Position numbers and translations under genes: made by a program. Below, piece by piece: positions 1 through 7,724 of a stretch of 15,402 nucleotides of DNA. The stretch is from an uncultured Erysipelotrichaceae bacterium (lineage in GTDB: Bacteria > Bacillota_I > Bacilli_A > Erysipelotrichales > Coprobacillaceae). The notes under the pieces are model-generated. The model had not been told where the DNA came from, searched no databases, and saw nothing but the letters and a program-made list of their open reading frames with translations. How positions within the stretch are numbered: position 1 is the first letter of the stretch; each line of letters opens with the position of its first letter. The DNA is taken from NCBI GenBank assembly GCA_947573745.1, contig CANPGX010000010.1, positions 1-15,402 of the forward strand, written 5' to 3'.

Positions 1-2100
1 AACAGCTTGTTTACGTTCTGATTCAGTTAACTTACCTTTACGATAGAACTTTTTAATTTCTTCAAGTTCTTCTTCTGCCTCTTGGAATAAAGCGTATTTA
101 GCCTCAGGCACTTGAATATCATTAACAGATACCGTAATACCAGCAATCGTTGAATAATAGAATCCTTGATCTTTCATCTTATCCAACATGATACTAACAT
201 TGGCCATCTTTGATTGTTTGAAAACTTCATCAATGATATTTCCAAGCGCTTTTTTATTCAAAGGCTTGATAACTGGTGTTTGAGCAATATGCTCTTTAAT
301 ATTTGTTCCATAAGGTACAAAATATTTATCTGGTGTTGCCACTAAATTATCTGTAGTTGGATCATTGATAAACGGGAATTCCCCATCAAAAATTTCATTA
401 AAGATAACTTTTCCAACACTTGTTATTAAATAGCATTGATTTTGTTGTGGTGTAAAAGTCTGATTTTTCAAAGAACTTGCACGAATAGCAATTCTTGTAT
501 GAAGATGTACCGTTTTAGCAGCATAAGCTAAACGCACTTCATTTGGATCTTTAAATACAGATCCTTCTCCAATAGCACCTGCTTTTTCAAGGGTTAAGTA
601 ATAGTTTCCTAATACCATATCCTGGCTAGGTGTAACAATTGGCTTTCCATCTTTTGGTCCTAAGATGTTTTTAGAACCTAACATCAATTGACGTGCTTCT
701 TGAATAGCTTCTTTTGATAAAGGTACATGGACCGCCATTTGGTCTCCATCGAAGTCTGCATTAAATGCAGGTGTAACAAGTGGATGCAAACGAATAGCAC
801 GTCCTTCCACCAATTTAGGTTCAAATGCTTGAATACCTAAACGGTGTAGCGTTGGCGCACGATTTAATAATACAGGATGTTCTTTAATAACATCTCCAAC
901 AATTGGCCAAATGCGATCATCCATTCTATCAATTAAGCGTTCAGCATCTTTGATATTACGGGCAATTTCTTTTGCAACAAGACCACTGATAACAAATGGT
1001 TTAAATAAATTCAAAGCCATCTCACGTGGAATACCACACTGATACATCTTTAAATCAGGACCCACCGCAATAACAGAACGTCCTGAATAATCAACACGTT
1101 TACCTAATAAGTTTTGTCTAAAACGTCCTTGTTTACCCTTTAATGTATGTGAAAGTGATTTTAATGGGCGCCCACCAGCACCTGTAATAGCTTTAGAACG
1201 ACGTCCATTATCAATAAGGGCGTCAACAGCCTCCTGTAACATACGTTTTTCATTTTGCACGATGATAGAAGGAGTTCCTAATTCAAGTAGTTTTTTCAAA
1301 CGATTGTTACGTGTGATAACACGACGATACAAGTCATTTAAATCACTCGTTGCAAATCGACCACCATCTAATTGAAGCATTGGTCTTAAATCAGGTGGTA
1401 TCACAGGAAGAACATCCATGACCATCCACTCTGGTTCATTATCACTACTTCTAAAAGCTTCTATCGCTTCCAAACGCTTCATTAATTTAGAACGTCTTTG
1501 TCCTTGTGCTTCTTTTAATTCTTTAGTTACATTTTCAAATTCAGTATCAAGATCTACTTTTTGTAGCAAGATCTTAATAGCTTCAGCACCAATCTTAGCT
1601 TCAAAAGCATTGCCAAATTTTTCATAGCAACTACGATAATCTCTTTCAGATAAAACTTGTTTATACTCTAAAGGCGTATTACCTTTATCTGTCACGACAT
1701 AACTAACAAAATAGATGATCTCTTCAAGTTGTTTAGGTGACATGTCTAAAACTAATCCCATTCTTGAAGGAATCCCTTTTAAATACCATATATGAGCAAT
1801 AGGTGTCGCTAATTCAATATGCCCCATACGTTCACGACGAACTGAAGCCTTTGTAACTTCAACACCACAGCGATCACAAACAACACCCTTATATCTTACT
1901 TTCTTATACTTACCACAACTACATTCCCAATCCTTTGTCGGACCAAAAATTCTCTCGCAGTATAATCCATCTTTTTCTGGCTTTTGAGAACGATAATTAA
2001 TCGTTTCTGGCTTTTTAACTTCGCCATAAGACCAAGCACGAATTTTCTCTGGAGACGCTAATCCTATTTGTATTGCTGAAAATTTATTAAACTCTGCCAT
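1..2100 (-). CDS. rpoC: DNA-directed RNA polymerase subunit beta' (partial, 3' end outside window)
   Basis: This is the largest catalytic subunit of RNA polymerase. The first 700 codons are present and the frame stays open to the window edge, so the C-terminal part (bridge helix, trigger loop, second zinc site) is not visible. The start is the ATG preceded by AGGAGG, 15 bases after the rpoB stop; that ribosome binding site directly abuts the rpoB stop codon, so the two genes are one transcription unit and probably translationally coupled. The N-terminal zinc ribbon has Cys60, Cys62, Cys75 and Cys78, with the same spacing as in E. coli. The magnesium-binding motif NADFDGD is intact at residues 447-453. 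The translated region also carries the conserved clamp and rudder segments, including GKRVDYSGRSVI. There is no frameshift and no insertion domain in the part seen. Confidence 0.98.
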   Translation of the reverse strand, partial: MAEFNKFSAIQIGLASPEKIRAWSYGEVKKPETINYRSQKPEKDGLYCERIFGPTKDWECSCGKYKKVRYKGVVCDRCGVEVTKASVRRERMGHIELATPIAHIWYLKGIPSRMGLVLDMSPKQLEEIIYFVSYVVTDKGNTPLEYKQVLSERDYRSCYEKFGNAFEAKIGAEAIKILLQKVDLDTEFENVTKELKEAQGQRRSKLMKRLEAIEAFRSSDNEPEWMVMDVLPVIPPDLRPMLQLDGGRFATSDLNDLYRRVITRNNRLKKLLELGTPSIIVQNEKRMLQEAVDALIDNGRRSKAITGAGGRPLKSLSHTLKGKQGRFRQNLLGKRVDYSGRSVIAVGPDLKMYQCGIPREMALNLFKPFVISGLVAKEIARNIKDAERLIDRMDDRIWPIVGDVIKEHPVLLNRAPTLHRLGIQAFEPKLVEGRAIRLHPLVTPAFNADFDGDQMAVHVPLSKEAIQEARQLMLGSKNILGPKDGKPIVTPSQDMVLGNYYLTLEKAGAIGEGSVFKDPNEVRLAYAAKTVHLHTRIAIRASSLKNQTFTPQQNQCYLITSVGKVIFNEIFDGEFPFINDPTTDNLVATPDKYFVPYGTNIKEHIAQTPVIKPLNKKALGNIIDEVFKQSKMANVSIMLDKMKDQGFYYSTIAGITVSVNDIQVPEAKYALFQEAEEELEEIKKFYRKGKLTESERKQAV

Positions 2101-2115
2101 AGGTTATGTCCCTCC

Positions 2116-5100
2116 TTATTCCTCATCTAGATGACTTTTTAATTCTTCATCTAGTTTTAAATCATTCATTTCTTCATCGAATGTTTCTTCTACTTCTTCT
2201 AGTTCTTCATCGTCGTAATCATCTTCTAAATCTTCGTTTCTTTCTTGACGTGGTGTTCTTTCACGTTCTTCATCCATGGATGTTGGGAAACGTCTTTCTT
2301 CATCCTCAATACGACGCATATCAATTTCTTCACCCTGATCATCTAATAAGCGCACATCTAATGCTAAAGCTTGTAACTCTTTTTTCAACACTCTAAATGA
2401 TTCTGGGATACCTGGTTCTGGCAGCTCTTGTCCTTTGACAATAGCTTCATAAGTTTTAACACGTCCAACAACATCATCAGATTTAACTGTTAAAATTTCA
2501 CGAAGTGTATAGGCAGCACCATAAGCTTCTAATGCCCAAACTTCCATTTCTCCAAATCTTTGACCACCATTTTGTGCTTTTCCACCTAATGGTTGTTGTG
2601 TGACTAAAGAATATGGTCCTACAGAACGTGCATGAAGTTTATCATCAACCATGTGAGCCAATTTGATCATATACATGATTCCTACAGAAATCTTAGAATC
2701 AAATTCTTCGCCAGTACGACCGTCAATCAACGTCTGTTTTCCATCTTTTGGCATACCTGCTTCTGCCATAATCGCTTCCAAATCAGATGGGTGTAAACCA
2801 TCAAAAGCTGGTGTCGCAATATACAATCCTAATTTTTTAGCAGCATAGCCTAAGTGAAGTTCCAAAACTTGTCCGATATTCATACGACTTGGTACCCCTA
2901 ATGGGTTAAGCATGATATCTAATGGTGTACCATCTTTTAAATGTGGCATATCTTCAATTGGAAGAATTCTTGAAATGACACCCTTATTACCATGGCGTCC
3001 TGCCATCTTATCGCCCTCAGAAATCTTACGTTTTTGAACAATATATACTTTCACCACTTGATTAACACCTGGTTGTAATTCATCACCATTTTTACGGGTA
3101 AAGATCTTAACATCATGAATGATACCTGCACCACCATGAGGTACTTTTAAAGAATTATCTTTCACTTCACGTGATTTTTCACCAAAAATAGCTAATAATA
3201 ACTTTTCTTCCGCAGACAATTCTGATTGACCTTTTGGTGTTACTTTTCCAACTAAAATATCGCCTTCTTTAACCTCAGCACCAATCATGATAATACCATT
3301 ACTATCCAAATTTTTACGTGCTTCTTCACCAACATTTGGAATATCACGAGTAATTTCCTCAGGCCCTAATTTTGTTTCACGACATTCAATTGTATATTCT
3401 TCAATATGAATAGATGTATAAACATCTTCTTTAACTAAACGTTCTGACATGATAACAGCATCTTCATAATTATAACCATTCCATGTCATGAAGCCAACAA
3501 GAACATTTTGTCCTAAAGCTAATTCACCTTGTTCCATTGATGGTCCATCAGCCAGAACTTCACCTTTAAGGACTTTATCACCTACCTTGACAATTGGTCG
3601 ATGATTAATACATGTTCCAGCATTAGAAATAGAGAATTTTAATAAACGATAATTTCTTTCGCCACTTTCTCCTTCAACAACAACTTTCTTGGCATCGACA
3701 TACGTTACAATACCATCTTCTTTAGCTACAACAGCACTTCCGGAATCACGTGCAGCTTGGAATTCCATACCAGTTCCAACATAAGGTGTATGTGGATTTA
3801 ATAGAGGAACTGCCTGACGTTGCATGTTCGCTCCCATTAAGGCACGCGTTGCATCGTCATTTTCCAAGAAAGGAATGCAAGAAGTCGCTACAGAAACAAT
3901 CTGTTTTGGTGAAATATCAATGAAATCTACCGTTTCACGACGCGCCATGATATTTTCACCCAAATGACGAGCAATAACTTGTTCATCTAAAATTGTACCC
4001 TGTTCATCTGTTTGCACATTGGCTTGTGCAATAATGAAATTCTTCTCCTCATCAGCTGTTAAATAATGAATATCATCTTCATCAATCACGCAATGGTTCA
4101 CTTTACGATAAGGCGTTTCAATAAAACCATATTTATTAATCTTAGCATAAGAAGCCAATGTTGAAATTAAACCAATGTTTGGCCCTTCAGGTGTTTCAAT
4201 TGGGCAAATACGACCATAGTGAGATACGTGGACATCACGCACTTCATACCCAGCACGATCACGAGATAATCCTCCAGGCCCTAATGCAGATAAACGACGT
4301 TTATTGGTCAATTCTGCTAATGGATTGATTTGATCCATAAATTGTGATAACTGGCTTGATGAAAAGAACTCTTTCATGGCTGCTGTCAATGGACGAATAT
4401 TCGTTAATGATTGTGGTGTCACTGAATCCATTTCTGAAAGTGACATTCTCTCTTTAACCACTCTTTCCATTCTTGATAAACCAATTCTAAACTGGTTTTG
4501 GATCAATTCGCCGACAGAACGAACACGACGATTTCCTAAATGATCAATATCATCTAATAATCCAATACGTGACATGTAATTAACACGATCTTCTGGTGCA
4601 TAATCCAATTTATCAAAAATATCAACAAGATTAAACATATAAGAATATGCAGCAATCATATCACTAATGGTAATAAATTTACTATCTAAACTTAAATCTG
4701 TACCAATGATACGCATTTTCTTATCTTTAACTTCATCAACATAAACATCAATATATTGAACAGTGCTATGTGAATTTAAGCGTGGATTAGTTGGAATTTC
4801 ATGAAGATGTGCACCAGCTTCAAAAACAGGCTTTACAAGATCAATCTTTTCCTTATCCATATAAGTACCTTCTGGTAAAACAACATGACCATCAACATCT
4901 ACAATATCCTGTGCTAAAACACGATACTGCAAACGATCTAAAAGACTCAATTTTTTCTTTAATTTAAAACGGCCTGCTTTTGCTAGATCATAACGTTTAC
5001 GATCAAAAAAGCGTGTATATAAAAGGTTATTTGCACCATCTAAAGTTGCTGGTTCACCAGGTCTTAACTTGTTGTGGATTTCAATTAACGCTTCTTCCAT

Positions 5101-5784
5101 ATTATTTGTTGGATCTTTCGCAAAAGTATTTAAAATGTATGGATGATCACCAAATACAGAAATAATATCTTCATTACTTGATAATCCAAGGGCTCTCAAT
5201 AAAATTGTACCAGGAATCTTTCGTGTACGATCAATACGCACATTGAGAGATTCTTTAATATCATTTTCAAATTCTAACCATGTTCCTCTTGAAGGGATAA
5301 CGCTTCCGGTAAATAATGTTTTTCTACTTTTATCTAGTGCTGTTGAATAGTAAGCACCTGGTGAACGTACTAATTGTGAGACGATAACACGCTCTGCACC
5401 ATTAATAATGAATGTTCCACCATCTGTCATCAACGGAAAATCTCCCATAAAAACTTCATTTTCTTTGATTTCTCCGGTCGTTCTATTGACAAGTCTCAAG
5501 GTAGCACGTAAAGGTGCTGCAAAATTTGCATCACGATCTTTACTTTCATCTGCTGAATATTTAGGTTTGTCAAAACGACAATCTACAAATTCTAAAGATA
5601 ATGTTTCATTAAAATTTGTAATTGGATAGATGTCTTCAAAAACTTCTTTAATTCCCTCTTCTTTAAACCAGGCATAAGAATTTGTCTGAATTTCAACTAA
5701 GTTAGGCAGTTCTAATGAACCACTGATTCGAGAATAATTGCGACGGTTAATTCTACTTTTTACTTTGGTTTTTGTTTGTTCCAC
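2116..5784 (-). CDS. rpoB: DNA-directed RNA polymerase subunit beta
   Basis: This is the second-largest subunit of RNA polymerase, forming the active-site cleft with beta'. I choose the GTG start at 5784 (1222 residues) because AAGGGTGG sits 7 bases upstream. In-frame ATGs at 5802 and 5790 have no usable ribosome binding site, so the start is uncertain by up to 6 codons. Visible landmarks are the fork and rifampicin pocket (SQLSQFMDQ to RRLSALGPGG, about residues 475-501), WNGYNYEDAV with the conserved Glu-Asp pair, KMAGRHGNKG with the catalytic-site lysines, and the C-terminal GGKAQNGGQRFGEMEVWALE. Residue 494, equivalent to E. coli His526, is Asn. After the usual family end there is a tail of about 60 residues, 30 of the last 61 being Asp or Glu. 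The gene has its own promoter upstream and runs directly into rpoC. Confidence 0.98.
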   Translation of the reverse strand: MEQTKTKVKSRINRRNYSRISGSLELPNLVEIQTNSYAWFKEEGIKEVFEDIYPITNFNETLSLEFVDCRFDKPKYSADESKDRDANFAAPLRATLRLVNRTTGEIKENEVFMGDFPLMTDGGTFIINGAERVIVSQLVRSPGAYYSTALDKSRKTLFTGSVIPSRGTWLEFENDIKESLNVRIDRTRKIPGTILLRALGLSSNEDIISVFGDHPYILNTFAKDPTNNMEEALIEIHNKLRPGEPATLDGANNLLYTRFFDRKRYDLAKAGRFKLKKKLSLLDRLQYRVLAQDIVDVDGHVVLPEGTYMDKEKIDLVKPVFEAGAHLHEIPTNPRLNSHSTVQYIDVYVDEVKDKKMRIIGTDLSLDSKFITISDMIAAYSYMFNLVDIFDKLDYAPEDRVNYMSRIGLLDDIDHLGNRRVRSVGELIQNQFRIGLSRMERVVKERMSLSEMDSVTPQSLTNIRPLTAAMKEFFSSSQLSQFMDQINPLAELTNKRRLSALGPGGLSRDRAGYEVRDVHVSHYGRICPIETPEGPNIGLISTLASYAKINKYGFIETPYRKVNHCVIDEDDIHYLTADEEKNFIIAQANVQTDEQGTILDEQVIARHLGENIMARRETVDFIDISPKQIVSVATSCIPFLENDDATRALMGANMQRQAVPLLNPHTPYVGTGMEFQAARDSGSAVVAKEDGIVTYVDAKKVVVEGESGERNYRLLKFSISNAGTCINHRPIVKVGDKVLKGEVLADGPSMEQGELALGQNVLVGFMTWNGYNYEDAVIMSERLVKEDVYTSIHIEEYTIECRETKLGPEEITRDIPNVGEEARKNLDSNGIIMIGAEVKEGDILVGKVTPKGQSELSAEEKLLLAIFGEKSREVKDNSLKVPHGGAGIIHDVKIFTRKNGDELQPGVNQVVKVYIVQKRKISEGDKMAGRHGNKGVISRILPIEDMPHLKDGTPLDIMLNPLGVPSRMNIGQVLELHLGYAAKKLGLYIATPAFDGLHPSDLEAIMAEAGMPKDGKQTLIDGRTGEEFDSKISVGIMYMIKLAHMVDDKLHARSVGPYSLVTQQPLGGKAQNGGQRFGEMEVWALEAYGAAYTLREILTVKSDDVVGRVKTYEAIVKGQELPEPGIPESFRVLKKELQALALDVRLLDDQGEEIDMRRIEDEERRFPTSMDEERERTPRQERNEDLEDDYDDEELEEVEETFDEEMNDLKLDEELKSHLDEE

Positions 5785-5819
5785 GCACATTCCACCCTTC
5801 ATCTTGATTTATTTCTACT

Positions 5820-5853
5820 GTTTTAAGTGCACACAAAAAGACCACTTTAAAAC
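5820..5853 (-). other. Hairpin in the rpoB 5' leader
   Basis: In the predicted 5' untranslated region of rpoB, GTTTTAA-A-GTG pairs with CACTTAAAAC, giving a 10-pair stem with one bulged A and a 13-base loop. It is not followed by a T-run, so it is unlikely to be a terminator. It may stabilise the transcript or act as a regulatory leader; its function is unknown. The pairing is seen directly, and the role is inference. Confidence 0.5.
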
Positions 5854-5871
5854 ATGAGTAGGCATTTTATT

Positions 5872-5900
5872 ATACTAGCACAAAAGCCTATATGCGTCAA
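5872..5900 (-). promoter_or_regulatory. Sigma-A type promoter for rpoB-rpoC
   Basis: Read on the minus strand, TTGACG is followed after 17 bases by TAGTAT, which has TG one base before it (extended -10). An overlapping TATAAT at 5869-5874 gives a spacing of 20 and is less likely to be used with this -35. Initiation would fall near 5865, leaving a leader of about 80 bases before the GTG start. This lets rpoBC be transcribed apart from the ribosomal protein genes upstream. Confidence 0.75.
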
Positions 5901-5947
5901 CAAGATTTTTCTTTATTGACACATATTTTTCTAACATATCTGTGGTC

Positions 5948-6547
5948 TTATTCTTTTTTCGATTTAATAATATAATATCCCTTATCTTTCGCTATCACTT
6001 CTGCATTTCCAAAAACTTCTTTCATTTTCTTCAATGCGCTTGGGGCACCCTGTTTCTTTTGAATGACTATCCAAAGTTCCCCCTGTGTATGCAAATGATT
6101 GAATGCGCCTTCTAAAATAGAAAAAACAACTTTCTTTCCTGCCCGAATAGGCGGATTAGACACAATCACATCATAGGTATCCATGACCTGTTGATAAACA
6201 TCACTTTCGTGAACGTCGATATCTTGTAAGCCATTTTTAATGACATTTTGTTTGGCCAAATGGATTGCACGCTGATTTACATCAACTAATGTCATGTGAG
6301 AAAACGGGTAAACCTTTTTCAAGCATAGCGAAATAGCACCATAACCGCATCCAACATCCAACAGTGTATGCATCCATGGTTGATAAATAAAATTCTCCAT
6401 CAGAGCACAACTACCATAATCTAATCTATTTTTCGAGAAAACACCATCATCACTCAAAAAACAAAGAGTTTGATCTTTAAATTGATAACGGAGTTCTTTT
6501 TCATGTGAAGGAAGATCTGTATTATTCGTATAATAATGTGTTGTCAT
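5948..6547 (-). CDS. ybxB: Class I SAM-dependent methyltransferase, RsmC/YbxB-like
   Basis: This 199-residue protein is a predicted 16S rRNA guanine-N2 methyltransferase of the RsmC fold family. The Rossmann-fold SAM site is DVGCGYG at residues 64-70, the acidic residue of the second strand is Asp89 in TLVDV, and the catalytic-type NPPI motif is at 131-134. The N-terminal part (HYY, later GVFSK and LDYGS) matches the single-domain YbxB type, shorter than E. coli RsmC, which has a duplicated domain. Its place between rplL and rpoB is the standard one in Bacillota. The ATG start fits the family N-terminus, but no clear Shine-Dalgarno sequence precedes it, and a terminator-like hairpin lies only 16 bases upstream, so expression probably relies on read-through and is low. 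The target nucleotide is inferred from family only. Confidence 0.88.
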   Translation of the reverse strand: MTTHYYTNNTDLPSHEKELRYQFKDQTLCFLSDDGVFSKNRLDYGSCALMENFIYQPWMHTLLDVGCGYGAISLCLKKVYPFSHMTLVDVNQRAIHLAKQNVIKNGLQDIDVHESDVYQQVMDTYDVIVSNPPIRAGKKVVFSILEGAFNHLHTQGELWIVIQKKQGAPSALKKMKEVFGNAEVIAKDKGYYIIKSKKE

Positions 6548-6563
6548 AAACCATTTTACAAAT

Positions 6564-6591
6564 AAAAGAGCCTTTAAAGAAAGGCCCTTTT
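6564..6591 (-). terminator. Intrinsic terminator after rplL
   Basis: On the minus strand AAAAGGGCCTTT pairs with AAAGGCTCTTTT (12 pairs, one G-U) around a four-base CTTT loop. The 3' arm itself ends in TTTT and is followed by ATTTG. It lies just past the rplL stop and before the methyltransferase start. The short T-run suggests that termination may be partial. Confidence 0.8.
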
Positions 6592-6606
6592 AAATGAATC
6601 TCAAGA

Positions 6607-6978
6607 TTATTTTACTTCTACAGTTGCTCCAGCAGCTTCCAATTTTTCTTTAAGTGCTTTTCCTTCTTCAGCTGGGATATTTTCTTTAATTGGTGAAGGG
6701 CATTTGTCTACTAAGCCTTTTGCTTCAACTAAACCTAAACCAGTAATTTCTCTTACAACTTTGATAACTGCTACTTTTGTAGCGCCAGCGCTTGTTAAAG
6801 TTACAGTCACAGTTGAAGGTTCATTTGATGCAGCGTCATCGCTTGCAGCAGCTACAGCTACAGGTGCAGCAGCAGTAACGTCGAATTTTTCTTCAATTGC
6901 TTTTACTAAATCATTTAATTCTAAGATAGTAGCTTCTTCTAAGTAAGCTAAAATTTCTTCATGTGTTAATTTTGCCAT
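6607..6978 (-). CDS. rplL: 50S ribosomal protein L7/L12
   Basis: This 123-residue acidic stalk protein recruits and stimulates translation GTPases on the ribosome; multiple dimers bind the C-terminal helix of L10. The N-terminal dimerisation domain (about 1-33) is followed by an Ala-rich hinge (about 34-53) and the globular C-terminal domain, whose factor-binding helix contains VIKVVREITGLGLVEAKGLV. The protein ends in the typical GATVEVK. The length is normal. GGAGG lies upstream of the ATG start. It is 36 bases after rplJ and co-transcribed with it. A terminator follows the stop, marking the end of the main ribosomal protein unit. Confidence 0.98.
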   Translation of the reverse strand: MAKLTHEEILAYLEEATILELNDLVKAIEEKFDVTAAAPVAVAAASDDAASNEPSTVTVTLTSAGATKVAVIKVVREITGLGLVEAKGLVDKCPSPIKENIPAEEGKALKEKLEAAGATVEVK

Positions 6979-7014
6979 GTTATGTTTCCTCCATTTTTTA
7001 ATTTCTTATAAAGC

Positions 7015-7536
7015 TTACGCTTCACTTGCAGCTTCTTCAGGTGCTGCGCCTTTACTATCAGCAACTGCTTTAACAACACGAGCAAATTTGCTGATTGGTG
7101 CTTGTAAGCATCCTAATAACATAGAATACATACCTTCACGATTTGGTAATGTAGAAATCTCTTTAATTTGATCAGTATCTAATACTTTTCCTTCTACGAT
7201 ACCTGCCTTTAATACCAACGCTTCATGTTTCTTAGCAAATTTTGCTAATACACGAGCTGGTGCTACAGCATCGTTATGACCGAATACAATAGCGTTTGGT
7301 CCTTCTAAATAAGAACTAATCGCATCATAGCCTAAATCTTGTGCAGCTCTATGAACCAATGTATTTTTGTAAACTTTCATCTCTACATTTTCGTCTCTTA
7401 AATTGCGACGCAATTCCATTGTTTCTGCCACAGATAAACCACGGTATTCTACAACGACTGCCGATTGTGCATTTTTCAACTTGTCAGTAATTTCATTAAC
7501 AACAACTTGTTTCAATGCAATAGCTTGTTCAGACAT
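7015..7536 (-). CDS. rplJ: 50S ribosomal protein L10
   Basis: L10 is the base of the L7/L12 stalk: its N-terminal domain binds 23S rRNA with L11 and its C-terminal helix carries L7/L12 dimers. The ATG at 7536 (173 residues) is chosen because AGGAGG lies 8 bases upstream and the product begins MSEQAIALKQ, as expected for the family. A longer reading from 7602 would run through the attenuator hairpin and is rejected. The conserved VVEYRGLSVAE, KNTLVHRA and LEGPNAIVFG segments are present. The C-terminal end is Ala/Glu rich. Expression is probably autoregulated through the L10-type leader upstream. Confidence 0.97.
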   Translation of the reverse strand: MSEQAIALKQVVVNEITDKLKNAQSAVVVEYRGLSVAETMELRRNLRDENVEMKVYKNTLVHRAAQDLGYDAISSYLEGPNAIVFGHNDAVAPARVLAKFAKKHEALVLKAGIVEGKVLDTDQIKEISTLPNREGMYSMLLGCLQAPISKFARVVKAVADSKGAAPEEAASEA

Positions 7537-7584
7537 AGTCACACCTCCTATTAAAATTAATTTATGCAACAATATATCCATATG

Positions 7585-7615
7585 AAAAACTCCCACATCC
7601 AATAGACGCGAGAGT
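7585..7615 (-). terminator. Attenuator terminator in the rplJ leader
   Basis: On the minus strand ACTCTCGCGTC pairs with the segment ending GATGTGGGAGT, 11 pairs including three G-U, followed by TTTTT. It lies after the L10-binding type leader and before the rplJ ribosome binding site. This suits an attenuator that stops transcription when L10 is in excess. The hairpin and T-run are seen; its control by L10 is inference from known L10 leaders. Confidence 0.7.
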
Positions 7616-7624
7616 AGTAAAATA

Positions 7625-7638
7625 ACGTAATATTACGT
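7625..7638. repeat. 14-base perfect palindrome in the rplJ leader
   Basis: ACGTAATATTACGT is identical to its own reverse complement. It lies between the L10-type leader and the attenuator hairpin. It could be part of the alternative RNA folding, or a DNA operator. Neither is shown by the sequence. Confidence 0.45.
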
Positions 7639-7645
7639 AATCTCC

Positions 7646-7689
7646 ACCTCGGCAACATTTTTACACTTAACGTCGTTGCTGTCTACGGT
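7646..7689 (-). promoter_or_regulatory. Ribosomal protein L10 leader RNA
   Basis: The minus-strand RNA begins ACCGUAGACAGCAAC and ends GUUGCCGAGGU. ACC pairs with GGU and GCAAC with GUUGC, leaving the purine-rich internal loop typical of L10 leaders, which imitate the L10 site on 23S rRNA. Its place directly upstream of rplJ-rplL supports feedback by L10 (with L12). No good promoter is visible in the rplA-rplJ gap, so the element is probably on a transcript from the rplK promoter. Confidence 0.85.
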
Positions 7690-7724
7690 ATATTGATTGC
7701 TCCTGATTAAATTTGTGCAGTTTA

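Noticed and set aside
2106..2396. A 96-codon plus-strand frame rich in Leu and His opposite the end of rpoB.
   Set aside because: It is the complement of the acidic rpoB tail (Glu/Asp codons read backwards give Leu/Phe/His), with no ribosome binding site.
7537..7602. Extension of rplJ upstream from 7536 to 7602.
   Set aside because: It would translate through the attenuator hairpin and its T-run; the strong AGGAGG lies before the internal ATG at 7536.
7691..7724. A possible -10 (TTTAAT) for a separate rplJ promoter.
   Set aside because: The matching -35 position (TTTAGG) is poor, and the leader is equally well explained by read-through from the rplK promoter.
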